Assembly: GCA_963931925.1 (NCBI GenBank)
Contig: OZ007567.1
Span: forward strand, 80,299,186 to 80,363,185
From: Onchidella celtica
Taxonomy: Eukaryota; Mollusca; Gastropoda; Systellommatophora; Onchidiidae
DNA length: 64,000 nt
Direction of reading: 5' to 3'
Position numbers and translations under genes: made by a program. This document shows positions 33,637-44,171 of this stretch, one piece after another. The stretch's first letter is position 1; each line of letters begins with the position of its first letter. The notes beneath the pieces are model-generated. The model was given only the letters and a program-made list of their open reading frames with translations, was not told the DNA's origin and did not search any database.

Positions 33637-36524
33637 TACTACTTCTAAACTACTAGAATATTCGTGTCATCATGGCGTCATGAGGTCTCAGGGGTAATGT
33701 TTGAATTGATGTAGTAATGAGATTACGCTCTTGATAAAAAAAAGTGCTGTTAATCATTTTTGACGTCGTAAATATATGTCAGTGGGTGCTGTAAGTTTTG
33801 TCCTGGCTGCTTGACTGACAAGTCTGAATGTTATGAATCGATAAAGAAAGAAGAAAAAAGAATGAAAAATCCCGATGTCGATGTCCTTGACCGTAGCCCA
33901 TTACAATTACATGCCCTAGTTGCTTTCAATTGTTGCGGCTGAATAACATCGCCTGCTTTCAAATTTAGAATGCTTTGGGCGTCCTTGTACAGTAGAACGA
34001 AGACGGGGCGAAGCAGGCACCGAGTCGAGTGAAAGTTTCGGTCACACTTTTTGATTCTACCGGAACTCGTCGAAAATGCGTCTATGTTTATTGCGGCTCA
34101 AAAAAAATTTAATATAAATAATAGAAAAGACTGATTTTTGTTCAAAATGAATGTGTCCACGCAACTCTTCGTCAAACATTGAAGCAGTACACCAAGTTTC
34201 ATAATTTTTGACGGCGTAGTCGCAAAGTTTTAGCTTGTTACAGGTTCACTCTCTACCTCAATTTACAGTAAGACTAGCTGAGTACCCGTTCGATGAACAG
34301 GTTTGTGTAGTTGTTTTTGGGGGGGCGGGGGGGGTTAAACTTAAGACTCCTGTGAACTAAGAAAGGCATTAATGCTGCATAGATAGCTTATAAGAAGAGA
34401 TGCAACAACAAAGGACACCACTTCAGACCGAAAGGAATAAGAACAAAAGCCGAGATGAATAGGCTCATCCCCAAAACTCAGCGATAGGACAGTACACAGT
34501 ATGCAGTGGTGCGCACCGAAAATTTTAAGGAAGTGATGATGTCATGGGCCCATAATGCGCATGCGCAGCTTCAATGAAACCTTAAAATGGCGAACCATGA
34601 CTCGAAATAGATGTAAATGATACCGAAACAATGAAAAAGGAAACGTAGAAGCCTGAACATTTCATAATTTCTAATATAGCCCATATTAATTTCGCATTGA
34701 TAATATGCTGTTGTGCAAAGTTTGAAGCCTGAGTGTGTTGCGGTTCCTGAGCCTCAGGTGACCAAAGTTTCGAGTTACCAAAATATGTACATACTAGCTG
34801 AGGTCCCCGGCTCTGCCCGGGATAAATCGGTTTGAATATTGGTTTCAGTTCTGGGTGGTTATTATGGACCTGCTTCATCTTGTCCTTTCCTATTTGTTTA
34901 TTTTATTTTTGTTTGTTTGTTTTTAAATAAGTCTTACTGCTCTGCCTTTATAAGTTGACACCCTGCGCATCCCGTACAATAGCATGATTTGCGCACGGAT
35001 TAGTGTGTTTGATAGTGAACACATCGCAGGAAGTGATAACGAAACCTTAAAATGGCGAACCATGACTCGAAATAGATCTAAATGATGGCGAAACAATAAA
35101 TTTCCAATAAAAAAAACAACACCGATTTGAGACTTCTATTGAAAACTGTGGAACCCTTACATACATTCTGATGCACCATATAAAATTTGAAGTCTGAGTG
35201 TTGAGTGGTTCAGAAGCCTTTTGCAACGAAAAATCTCAAGTCCACAAATATATATAGTATAGATAGATGTTGCTGCTCTTCTTCATTATCTCAGCTTAAA
35301 TTTGAAATTTGGCTGATAATATAAATGACTATTTGTAGGATAAATCTGGCAGTATCAGGAAGCCTATCTTGATGGAGTCACTATGAAACAATAAACACGC
35401 AATTAATGATATTCGCGGCTGATGATTTTACAATTCATAATTATTTTTTTCTGAATGGTTCGTCTGAGGACTTCTTTCGTATAAACAAAAGCAAAAGTAA
35501 AACAATCAATTAAATAATATCATGAAGAAGGGACATTGAGTTTTTTGTTTTATGTAGAGAGAAATAAGGATGAAGCTCTCATTATTTACGCTTGATAAAC
35601 ACGTCGTTTAAGCAAACACTGCCTGCTGTCGGTGGAGGAAGCTCGTATCTCTCGAATAACATCCGCTTGTTAAACGGTCGCAGATCGTGCAAACATGACA
35701 GGAGTCCTCACATGAGGTGAAGACAGTTCGAAATCATCTTCATTTAACCGCAAAGAACATTTGAAAACTTCACTGCTTTCAGCTCTCCCGATTGTTTGTT
35801 TTTGTTTTGTGTGTTGGTACTCTAATCTCAAGGGACTTGCAGACTACCAGCAATGCAGAGCGGAGTAGACGAAATGTTATACTGGATGTAATGGTGATGT
35901 TCAAACTGCTGGCAAAGCCGTACGAAATCAGCCAGACTTTATTTCTCGTCATTCTGCTAGACCTTGAGATGGTGTATGCTACTCAGCAAGTGATATCAGT
36001 TCGGCACTGGCCTATGCCTGCTTGAGTTCACTACTCTGCTCTGCCCGCAGTCTGAACACAGATTTTGCTACTCTGCTTTGCTCAGCTCTGGTCTGCTGGC
36101 AGTCTATAAGGGCTTTTATGCTAATCCGGCACTATTGTGTGTAACAGGAGGTGGACACATTTTATTGATTGGAATTTTATTTCAGTGAAGATTGTTGTTA
36201 AGAGACCGTGGTCGAATTACAAAGCCAAATAGAGAAAATACTGAGTTGTGTTCACTGTTCAGCTATAGCTCGGTACCGATGTGTAAAATACCATGTTTAG
36301 TAAATAAGTTAAGCCACCGATAATTTAGTTATATTGCCTTTCTTCTCTCTTTAAACAATTCACACACGTGTTCGTGATTTGTCCAACTGATCTAAACACA
36401 ATACCTACCAATAATATGGCGCCTGACACATTGCAAAAATAGAAAAAGAAATAATATGTGCTGTTTGAGGAAAAGGTTTTAACTCAAAACTGGGATAGCA
36501 TAGCCTATGTAGAGTGAAGACTGG
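33637..36524. other. Intergenic repeat debris, no gene
   Basis: Two related blocks are seen. Both contain CTTAAAATGGCGAACCATG and GACTCGAAATAGAT (34579-34620 and 35046-35080). Starts reading CTAGCTGAGTACCCG (34273) and CTAGCTGAGGTCCCCGGCTC (34795) mark ends of a dispersed repeat, found inverted at 48862-48897. A short G-run lies at 34319-34334. No coding region could be supported. Confidence 0.5.
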
Positions 36525-36569
36525 AAAATATAAATCCAAAAAACGAGATCATATCACACCACTCCTGAA
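36525..36569 (+). pseudogene. L2-like LINE, left piece split by a hAT-like insertion
   Basis: It encodes KKRDHITPLL. With the piece starting at 40124 this continues as KELHWLPV, as in the L2-like LINE at 32216-33636 (VTPLLKELHWLP). The break is exactly at the 8-bp duplication of the inserted element. Confidence 0.85.
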
Positions 36570-37117
36570 CAGGGTTGGCATGATTTAAATCAAGGTGATT
36601 TAAATCAAATGATTTTTTTGATTTAAATCACTTTGATTTTTTAAATTAAAATCAGTGATTTAAATCACTTTTTGATTTTTTTACTTTTTAAGGATTTTTT
36701 TTTTTTCAAACTGCTTGTTTTTGATGTTTTTATTGTTCAAAAGCACTAGACTTAAAGGCACTGATAAGTAGGAGTGCTTCTCTATTATTATTATTATTAT
36801 GCATCATTCAATAATTTCTGATTTTGGCTGATTCATACAACAGTTGGAGACTTGAATGTGTCGCAAGACACAATTCAAATATAACACCTTGAACAAAAAT
36901 GTAAGTCTGAATTTGAATTTTGTGTACCTGTGTAAGGCATTAAGACAGTCAAGTAAGTGAAAAAGGCCTATATTTTATTTCAAATAAACATCTTTATTTT
37001 TATAAAACAGTTGGTGAAATCCAGGCATACAGATCAGATCCAGAAAATTCTGATAATATATAAGAAAGGAAAACTTTCTACTCATTTTCAGTTTCAGTTG
37101 TCTCCAATTCTTTACTA

Positions 37118-39898
37118 TTGAAGGCCCTGAACAGAAACACCAGTTTTGACGCTTTCTCATTCCCCAAGCATACAGAAGGAGTAGCGATCATCTTGAGCAA
37201 GCACGCCCAGAGGTCACTGAGGGGATGGGAACCCTACGGAAGGAGAATTATATTGGCATCATTTACTACTAAGAACAAGAACATCAACATGAACATTGTG
37301 CAGATATACGCCCCAACAAATGAAGCAACCGATGAGGACAAGGACGATTTCTACAACCAGCTTCAGGAAATAGTTGACACATTGCCAAGAAAAGATGTGA
37401 ACATTATAATGGGAGACGCCAATGCCAAGATAGGACAGGACAATACAGGGTATGAAGACATTATGGGGTGCAATGGTTTGGGACAAATGAATGAGAATGG
37501 AGAGCGGTTTGCAAGTTTCTGCGCATTTAACAGCTATGTGATTGGAAGTTCAGTATTCCCACACAAGAGGATCCATAAGGCCACTTGGATTTCACCGGAT
37601 GGAGTAACTGAAAACCAGATTGACCACTTTTGCATCACCCGACGATTCAGACGTTCACTGGAGGATGTCATAGTACAGAGAGGAGCTGATGTTGGATCTG
37701 ACCATCACATGCTGCTGGCAAGACTCAAACTCCGCCTCAAGAAACAAGGTACCAGAGCAGGAACAAAGAGGAGAAAGTTTCAAGTGAGCCTTCTGGATGG
37801 AGACAAGAAGGAAGAGTTCCAGCTGACACTGAGGAATAGATTCAAACCCCTTGTTGACCTCGAAGAGACAGTAGATTTGGAGACTCACTGGGCTAAGGTA
37901 AAAGGAGTATTTACATCGACATGCCAGGATGTTCTTGGGGAAAAGAAAGTGGAACACAAGGAATGGATCAGTCAAAAATCACTGGACTTGATAAGGATAA
38001 GAAGAGACCTAAAAGAACAGGTAAATGCAAGTCGTACAAGAAGCTCAAGAGTTGGTAACCAGGAAGAGTACCGAGCATCAGCTAAAGAGGTCAAAAAATC
38101 AATTAAAAAAGACAAAGAGGAGTTTATAGGAATGTTAGCAGAGAAAGCAGAGAAGGCAGCAACAGGAGGACACATGAGGATCCTCTACCAGACTACAAAG
38201 ACTCTTGCTGGAAAATATGGAAAACCTGAAGTTCCTGTCAAGGATTACAACAGGAAGGCTATTTTTGGAAAGGAAGCTCAGGCAAAAAGATGGATAGAAC
38301 ATTTTAACAGCCTCTTGAACAGACCTCCACCAAGCAACCCACCCGACATTCTACCCGCAAGAAATGATTTACCGATCAGTTGCGACCCTCCGACTAAAGC
38401 AGAGATTAATGATGCCATAAAGCAGTTAAATCGAGGCAAGGCAGCTGGACCAGATCAGATCCCACCAGAGGCGCTGAGGGCAGATGCTGCTGGGGCTGCA
38501 GAGGGTCTGCACTCACTATTCTCGAGGATTTGGACCGGAGGCAAGTTTCCAAAGGACTGGAAGGAAGGACACCTCGTGAAGCTTCCAAAAAAAGGGGACC
38601 TCAGCAATTGTAGTAACTACAGAGGAATTACACTTCTCTCCATCCCAGGAAAGGTTTTCAACCGGATTATTCTCAAGCGAATACAGAATGCAACAGACCA
38701 AAAACTTCGTGAGGAGCAAGCTGGTTTCAGGAGTAATCGATCAACCACCGACCAGATCGCCACGCTGAGAATCATAGTAGAGCAGTCGCTAGAGTGGAAC
38801 TCCCAACTGATAGTGAACTTCCTTGACTACGAGAAGGCCTTTGATAGCATCGATAGAGAAACACTGTGGAGAATATTGAGACATTATGGAATCCCAGAGA
38901 AGATGGTGAACCTTATCAAGAGTATGTACGAGGGGACAAGTTGCAGAGTCGTACACGATGGCGAGCTTACTGACAGCTTTGATATCAAGACTGGTGTTAG
39001 GCAGGGTTGTTTGCTGTCCCCATTTCTGTTTGTCCTGGTGATTGATTGGCTTATGAAAGAAACCACCAGTGGAGGAAGAAATGGCATACAATGGACCCCA
39101 TGGACACAGCTGGACGATCTAGATTTTGCAGATGACTTGGCACTATTGTCGCACACACACGACCAGATGCAAGCAAAGACTACAGCTCTAAACAAAATTT
39201 CAGAATCTATTGGATTGAGGATACATCCTGCGAAGTCGAAGGTCCTAAAAATTGTTGCACCCCCAAGCGCACAAGTCAGAGTTGGAGATCAACCACTGGA
39301 AGATGTAGAGTCCTTCTGCTATCTTGGTAGTATCATTGACAATAAGGGAGGAACAGAGGCAGAAGTCAAAGCACGAATTGGAAAGGCACAGGCAGCTTTC
39401 ACGTCCTTAAGCAAGATTTGGAGAACCAAGGATATATCTCTAAAAACAAAGCTGAGGATATTCAACTCGAACGTGAAGTCAGTCCTGTTGTATGGATGTG
39501 AGACTTGGAATGCGTCCCAGGCCTGCATAAAGAGAATCCAAGTTTTCATCAACAGATGTTTGAGGAAGCTACTTAAGATCAGATGGACAGACAAGGTGAG
39601 CAATGAAATTGTATGGAAAAGAACAAGACAGAGCCCAGTCAGAGAGGAAATTGGTAGGAGGCGATGGAGATGGATCGGCCACACTCTCAGGAGGCCAGGA
39701 AACAGCATCACGAAGAAGGTATTGGATTGGAATCCCCAGGGCAAGAGATCAAGAGGAAGGCCGCGCGGAACGTGGAGAAGAGCCAGAGAAAATGATGTGC
39801 AACGAAGCGGAAAGACTTGGAATAATGTAAAGAGGCTGGCCCATGATAGAGAGGGATGGAAAGTGTTTGTTGGTGGCCTATACCCTGATCCAGGGTGA
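37118..39898 (+). CDS. RTE-like LINE polyprotein: endonuclease (N-truncated) and reverse transcriptase
   Basis: A 926-codon open frame. Residues from about 17 are the apurinic-type endonuclease: VQIYAPTNEA, IIMGDANAKIG, IDHFCITRRF, and SDHHMLLARL with the catalytic His. The N-terminal part of the nuclease, with its first Asn and Glu motifs, is missing. RT spans about 425-720: GKAAGPDQIP, NYRGITLLSI, LDYEKAFDSIDRETL, GVRQGCLLSP and LDFADDLALLS, which holds the catalytic DD. The C-terminal domain has VLLYGCETW and RRRWRWIGHTLRR. The first ~16 residues (MKALNRNT...) come from the host element. The RT frame is unbroken, so the copy is young, but it is 5'-truncated and should not retrotranspose alone. 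Confidence 0.93.
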   Translation: MKALNRNTSFDAFSFPKHTEGVAIILSKHAQRSLRGWEPYGRRIILASFTTKNKNINMNIVQIYAPTNEATDEDKDDFYNQLQEIVDTLPRKDVNIIMGDANAKIGQDNTGYEDIMGCNGLGQMNENGERFASFCAFNSYVIGSSVFPHKRIHKATWISPDGVTENQIDHFCITRRFRRSLEDVIVQRGADVGSDHHMLLARLKLRLKKQGTRAGTKRRKFQVSLLDGDKKEEFQLTLRNRFKPLVDLEETVDLETHWAKVKGVFTSTCQDVLGEKKVEHKEWISQKSLDLIRIRRDLKEQVNASRTRSSRVGNQEEYRASAKEVKKSIKKDKEEFIGMLAEKAEKAATGGHMRILYQTTKTLAGKYGKPEVPVKDYNRKAIFGKEAQAKRWIEHFNSLLNRPPPSNPPDILPARNDLPISCDPPTKAEINDAIKQLNRGKAAGPDQIPPEALRADAAGAAEGLHSLFSRIWTGGKFPKDWKEGHLVKLPKKGDLSNCSNYRGITLLSIPGKVFNRIILKRIQNATDQKLREEQAGFRSNRSTTDQIATLRIIVEQSLEWNSQLIVNFLDYEKAFDSIDRETLWRILRHYGIPEKMVNLIKSMYEGTSCRVVHDGELTDSFDIKTGVRQGCLLSPFLFVLVIDWLMKETTSGGRNGIQWTPWTQLDDLDFADDLALLSHTHDQMQAKTTALNKISESIGLRIHPAKSKVLKIVAPPSAQVRVGDQPLEDVESFCYLGSIIDNKGGTEAEVKARIGKAQAAFTSLSKIWRTKDISLKTKLRIFNSNVKSVLLYGCETWNASQACIKRIQVFINRCLRKLLKIRWTDKVSNEIVWKRTRQSPVREEIGRRRWRWIGHTLRRPGNSITKKVLDWNPQGKRSRGRPRGTWRRARENDVQRSGKTWNNVKRLAHDREGWKVFVGGLYPDPG

Positions 39899-39920
39899 GA
39901 AAGGCAATGATGATGATGAT
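37166..39920 (+). mobile_element. RTE-like LINE insertion inside the hAT-like element
   Basis: The left junction is placed where homology to the nuclease starts (HTEGVAIILSK). The right end is the (GAT)n tail (about 39908-39923), 10-25 bases after the stop, as in RTE-type elements with very short 3' UTRs. TTTCTCA occurs near both junctions and may be the target duplication. The exact left border is uncertain by about 20 bases. Confidence 0.8.
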
Positions 39921-40115
39921 GAAGCGATTTCTCAACTTGGATTGAACAAGTCCATACGAGGAGAAAATTCTCTCCACTCCAGCTGAGGAAGCTTTGTCGA
40001 CAAAATATTGAATGTATTATGTATTTTTTTTTAAAAATCAAAAAAATCTGATTTAAATCCAAAAAATCGATTTTTTTGATTTTTTTGAAAAAAATCTGAT
40101 TTTTTTCCAACCCTG

Positions 40116-40634
40116 CTCCTGAAAGAATTGCATTGGCTCCCCGTGAAGCAAAGGATAATTTTTAAAATCTGCATCCTGTGTTTCAAATGTCTGAATGACT
40201 CGGCTCCTTCTTATTTACAAGATTTGATAAAACTGTATACACCAGGGAGAAGTTTAAGATCCTCCACTGATTCCACCATGCTAGTGACACCTGTGAAATC
40301 GTACAGATGTTATGGTGAACGATCATTCACATATATTGGCCCCTTAATGTGGAACAAGTTACCTATGGAACTGAGACAAACAAAATCATTAGTAAGTTTC
40401 AAAAGGCAGCTAAAGCATTTTTGGTTCCAGCAGGCTTATTTTTTCTTGACTTACCTGAGGGGAGAGAGCATGTGATAGAAAGAGTGAGAATGTGATGGGA
40501 AGGGAGAGAGAGGGGGGGTGGGGAGAGGGAGTGTGGGAGAGAGAGGAATGAGTTTTTATTACTTGTAAAGCGCATTGAGCCTTTATTGGAAATGCGCTAT
40601 ATAAATGTAATTTATTATTATTATTATTATTATT
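40116..40634 (+). pseudogene. L2-like LINE, right piece with 3' tail
   Basis: It encodes ELHWLPVKQRIIFKICILCF, LNDSAPSYLQDL, GERSFTYIGPLMWNKLP and SFKRQLKHFWF, the C-terminal end of an L2/CR1-like ORF. A GA-rich stretch, then GCGCTATATAAATG and (ATT)n to 40634, forms the tail. It is close to the LINE at 32216-33636 but a distinct copy. Confidence 0.9.
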
Positions 40635-43600
40635 TAGTTCAGGAAGAGTGGCAGATTTGTTTCGTATCTATGAGAAAATGTTAATATTGTGGGTGATCTA
40701 GACGAAGACCGGACCTTTTGGTGAAACCATATTTTTTTTCGTAGCCTGTTTGGATGGACAAAATGCTGATCGGGGCTGAAACCCAAACTTTAATCGGGGC
40801 TGGGAATGAGTTAATTTACTTCAAGTGGCAGTGACGTACTCATTCGCGTGTTCCGTATAGTGGATGAATCAGTATAGCGGACGGTCTCCTAGTTTTTGTT
40901 TTGTTCTGTTTTCTTTTGTTGTTTTCTTTCCATTTTTAGAACTGCAAGTCTAACAATAAAAGATCAGCACCGTGCGAAGCTTACTGAATGCATGCACATT
41001 GCTTTAGCGTTTTTCAGTTCTTTTGAAGTTAATCATTATGCTTGATATTTATGAGGCAACAATTTGACGATGGCAAAATAAAACTGAGAAAAGGAGAGAC
41101 ACAGAGACCTCAGACCACGTTGGAAGAAAAGGTATCCTCGACAGCTTTGACCTGGATGTTACCGCTCTATGTGTGTGCGAGACTTGTGTGAGCAGAGTCA
41201 TTATTCTTCTCCAAGTATACTTTTTGTTGCATCTGATGGTGGTTTCACGGCACGATTTTCTTCCAACTGATGTTGCCATCCTGTATTATGCCCTTCGACA
41301 ACTAGTCATTCACTGCTATTGTCTGTTTGATCAATTGACTAAAGTTATTAGTGGAGTGATGCAGAACAATCAACACGTCCTAGATCAGGCGCAGTGCACA
41401 TTACTGATGCAGTGCTCCCCAGTCCGAGACTTAGCCTAAATTGATCACTTGAAGGCCTATTAAGCTTTGGCTTTAGCTGGTTGAGTTTCTAGTTTTGTTA
41501 AGTTCTTTAATATCTCCTGTTTTGTTTTTTGTTTTGTTTTGTTTTTGGAACAAAATGATGGGAATATGACCATGTCACCTGAAGTCATCAGATGGTTAGA
41601 TATCCATAACAGAGGGAGACAGATAGAGATCAAACATTTGCTTACAAGATACCCGCTCTTATCAGAAAAACTAGGATGCCGGGGCTAACATGACATTCAT
41701 GCAATCAAAGAAGTATCTCCATATTACGCACTTCTATCTTACCACCCACTCTAAATAAGACATAGGAAAAAGAAGTCCTAGGAGGAAACAAAGTACTATT
41801 TCAACATCCCACCCATTGCAACCTGCATTGAATATTTTACAATATGAAAGAAATGCAGCCGTTTGCGTTTTAATGGTGATTTAAACTTTCTTTGAAATCG
41901 CCTATGGACAGTTTCGTTCTTTCGACAACACGCAGGAAATGTAGAACACTGTGTTGACACAAAAGTGATCTACGTGAACGTAGGCAGCGAAGGACAACAA
42001 AGTGGCAGGAACGTTATAAACGACTGAAACATGAATATTTAATGAAGCGTTATTCGATAAGTTTTAAGCTTATAATTCTGCTCTTTACTCCTTCATCGAC
42101 AATAAAAATGTTCAATGCGTGGCTGCGTGAACACCCTCAAAAGGTCAAACTCCACACAGAACGTATGGAAATTATCAGTGGAATCAAAATTTGCGAAAAA
42201 GTCGAAACTATAAAGGCAGTATTAAGTTCGAGGTGACCTAATGACCTATTCAGTATCAAATTCACTCATAGATAGATCTACTTGATCTACATCTAGATAA
42301 GAAACATGGAACAGCTGCAGCACTATGTGTAAGCGGGTTGTGCGCATGCAACCCAGCGGTGAAAGCGTGGGTGACATAAACGATGACGTATTTTACAAAG
42401 CCGAAGAGAGGAAACACTTAGTCATATTCACTGTTTTGGTAGGCCTATCACTCTAGGCTTTGATTGGAATTAGCTTACTTTGCATTTATAACTGCAATGG
42501 CTGACTTTTTTTTTTTTTCAAAATTGTATCATTAACTTATCATTTACCAAGCACTCTTTTCGTGCATTGTGTCATAGGCCACGTTCCAAATCGGCGGACT
42601 TTCGTCACGCTGTGTGAAAGCTGTTTTCATAAGTGTGAATAAGACACTTTCCCTTTTCTTATTTTGCCCGGAGATTCGCTCCAACTGCCCAGGAGTTCGG
42701 GTCGACCTAAAAAGGTTTTTGGTACGTGCTTTCCTACGTTGTGGTTGGAAGCCCTTAGCCGCTAGCGGCGCTGTACCCGAAGACCGCAACCGGGAGAGGA
42801 AGACGTGCCTATTGCGACGAGTCTGCGCTGTTACCCGACCTGGAACTCACAACCACAATTTTGCTCTGTCTGGCAGACGTATAAACGCCTAAGGCTGCTA
42901 TTCCCTTTTAATAAAGATCTCAACTGTCCCGTATTAACTAACCCTGTAGCCTTTGCTCACAGCATGAAACAAAAGCATTATGTAGGCCCTAAGCCTACAC
43001 CTTACACGTGCAAAAAGAGTGTAGACTTAAAAAACATTACTGCGTAATCGTTCTCGTGGAAACAGACAACCGAGTTTACTGATATCAAGAAAAACCAATT
43101 AAGGCATTCATAAAGCTAAGTCTGGAAGGTTTATTCACGTATTTGTGTTTACCATCAACAGCCCCCTAGCGGTTTGAGAAATTCAACCTGGACTAATAAT
43201 CTACCAAACGTTTCCTCCCATTTTGAACGCTCTGGAATGGACGTAAGCTGTCCTGGCATTGTAGTTCTTAAATTATCTGGTTAGTTTTACAATCAGTTGA
43301 AATATGCCTGCGTCAAATCGTAAAGGATTATAGGTGGGTGAACTAAACGAGTTTTCCCAAAAAAAATGCAAAAATTGACCAAATTAATCTGAATTTCTGA
43401 ACAAAGAATGGTCTTCGTGTTCCTAAGAGCCCAATATATTTAATTTCCGATCTGTTCCCATTGTTGTTTCTCTTCTCCTGTGAAGAAATATAGGCCTACT
43501 TGCTATCCATTGCCCACTGGCTCCAACTGAAAGCAGGGATAGGCCAATCCATGGATGTAGGCCTACTGTAGTTTCTGCACTACATCAGTGGCATAATTGG

Positions 43601-44017
43601 CCTACCACAAGTACAAATTAGACGAGGCCAAGTACATGTATATGTAGGATGGAGGAAATGGAATGAACTAGACTGAGATTTACTTAATCTATTCAGATAT
43701 TCAGAGCTTTTGATCCGCAATTTGCATTAATTAGGCAAGAGAGAGAGAGTTATTTATGTAGTGATCCAAAATACTCCCTAATGCACTAGTATTGATAAAT
43801 CTCCTTTTTTAGTAACTACCGCTAAACGGTTGAAAACAGACAGATTATAACACGGTTGAAAAGCAGACATAATATATCTTGTCGCCTTTCCAAAGTAATT
43901 AAATTACTGTAATAAATTTTGGCCCCTCGTATCGATAGAAGCAGAAGAGTTCTCAACTTCACGTACTTCCTGATCCCGGAGTAAAGTTGAGAGGTCATTG
44001 GTTTATGTTAACGGAAC
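40635..44017. other. Intergenic, upstream of the YjbQ-family gene
   Basis: No gene could be supported. A more GC-rich stretch with open frames on both strands lies at 42560-42900 but has no recognisable domain. There are T-rich and TTTTG repeats at 41515-41550. The promoter of the downstream gene was not identified; no TATA box stands out in the 100 bases before 44018. Confidence 0.4.
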
Positions 44018-44171
44018 ATGGCTACTGGTGGTGAAGGAGTCACTGTATGGTATCAAAGAGAGGTGTCAGTACCGGCGAAGAGGCGAGGATGCCATTATAT
44101 TACAGACGATGTTCTTAAAGCCTGTAAAGAAGAGCTTGGCAGAATCAAAGTGGGTGTGGCTCATATTCACA
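44018..44171 (+). CDS. yjbQ: YjbQ-family gene, coding exon 1
   Basis: ATG at 44018 (context GGAACATGG). It encodes 51 residues, [18 protein letters not shown] through [10 protein letters not shown], plus one base, then A|GTAAGT. This matches the family's N-terminal strand and the GLLHL-like strand before HTSAS. Confidence 0.95.

Larger units (their letters stand above)
36570..40115. mobile_element. hAT-like non-autonomous element carrying a nested LINE
   Basis: The ends are CAGGGTTGG at 36570 and CCAACCCTG ending at 40115, exactly inverted. An exact 8-base duplication CTCCTGAA flanks them (36562-36569 and 40116-40123). Both ends are followed by dense GATTTAAATC/GATTTTTTTG words that form long AT-rich inverted arms. 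Without the internal LINE (about 37166-39920) the element would be about 0.8 kb and non-coding. No transposase is visible. Confidence 0.92.

Noticed and set aside
39319-40110. 263-codon minus-strand ORF
   Set aside because: Antisense shadow of the RTE-like RT ORF plus the AT-rich end of the hAT-like element. No domain is visible.
42614-42892. 92-codon GC-rich ORF upstream of the YjbQ gene
   Set aside because: No domain, no splice or start context, and the opposite strand is open too.
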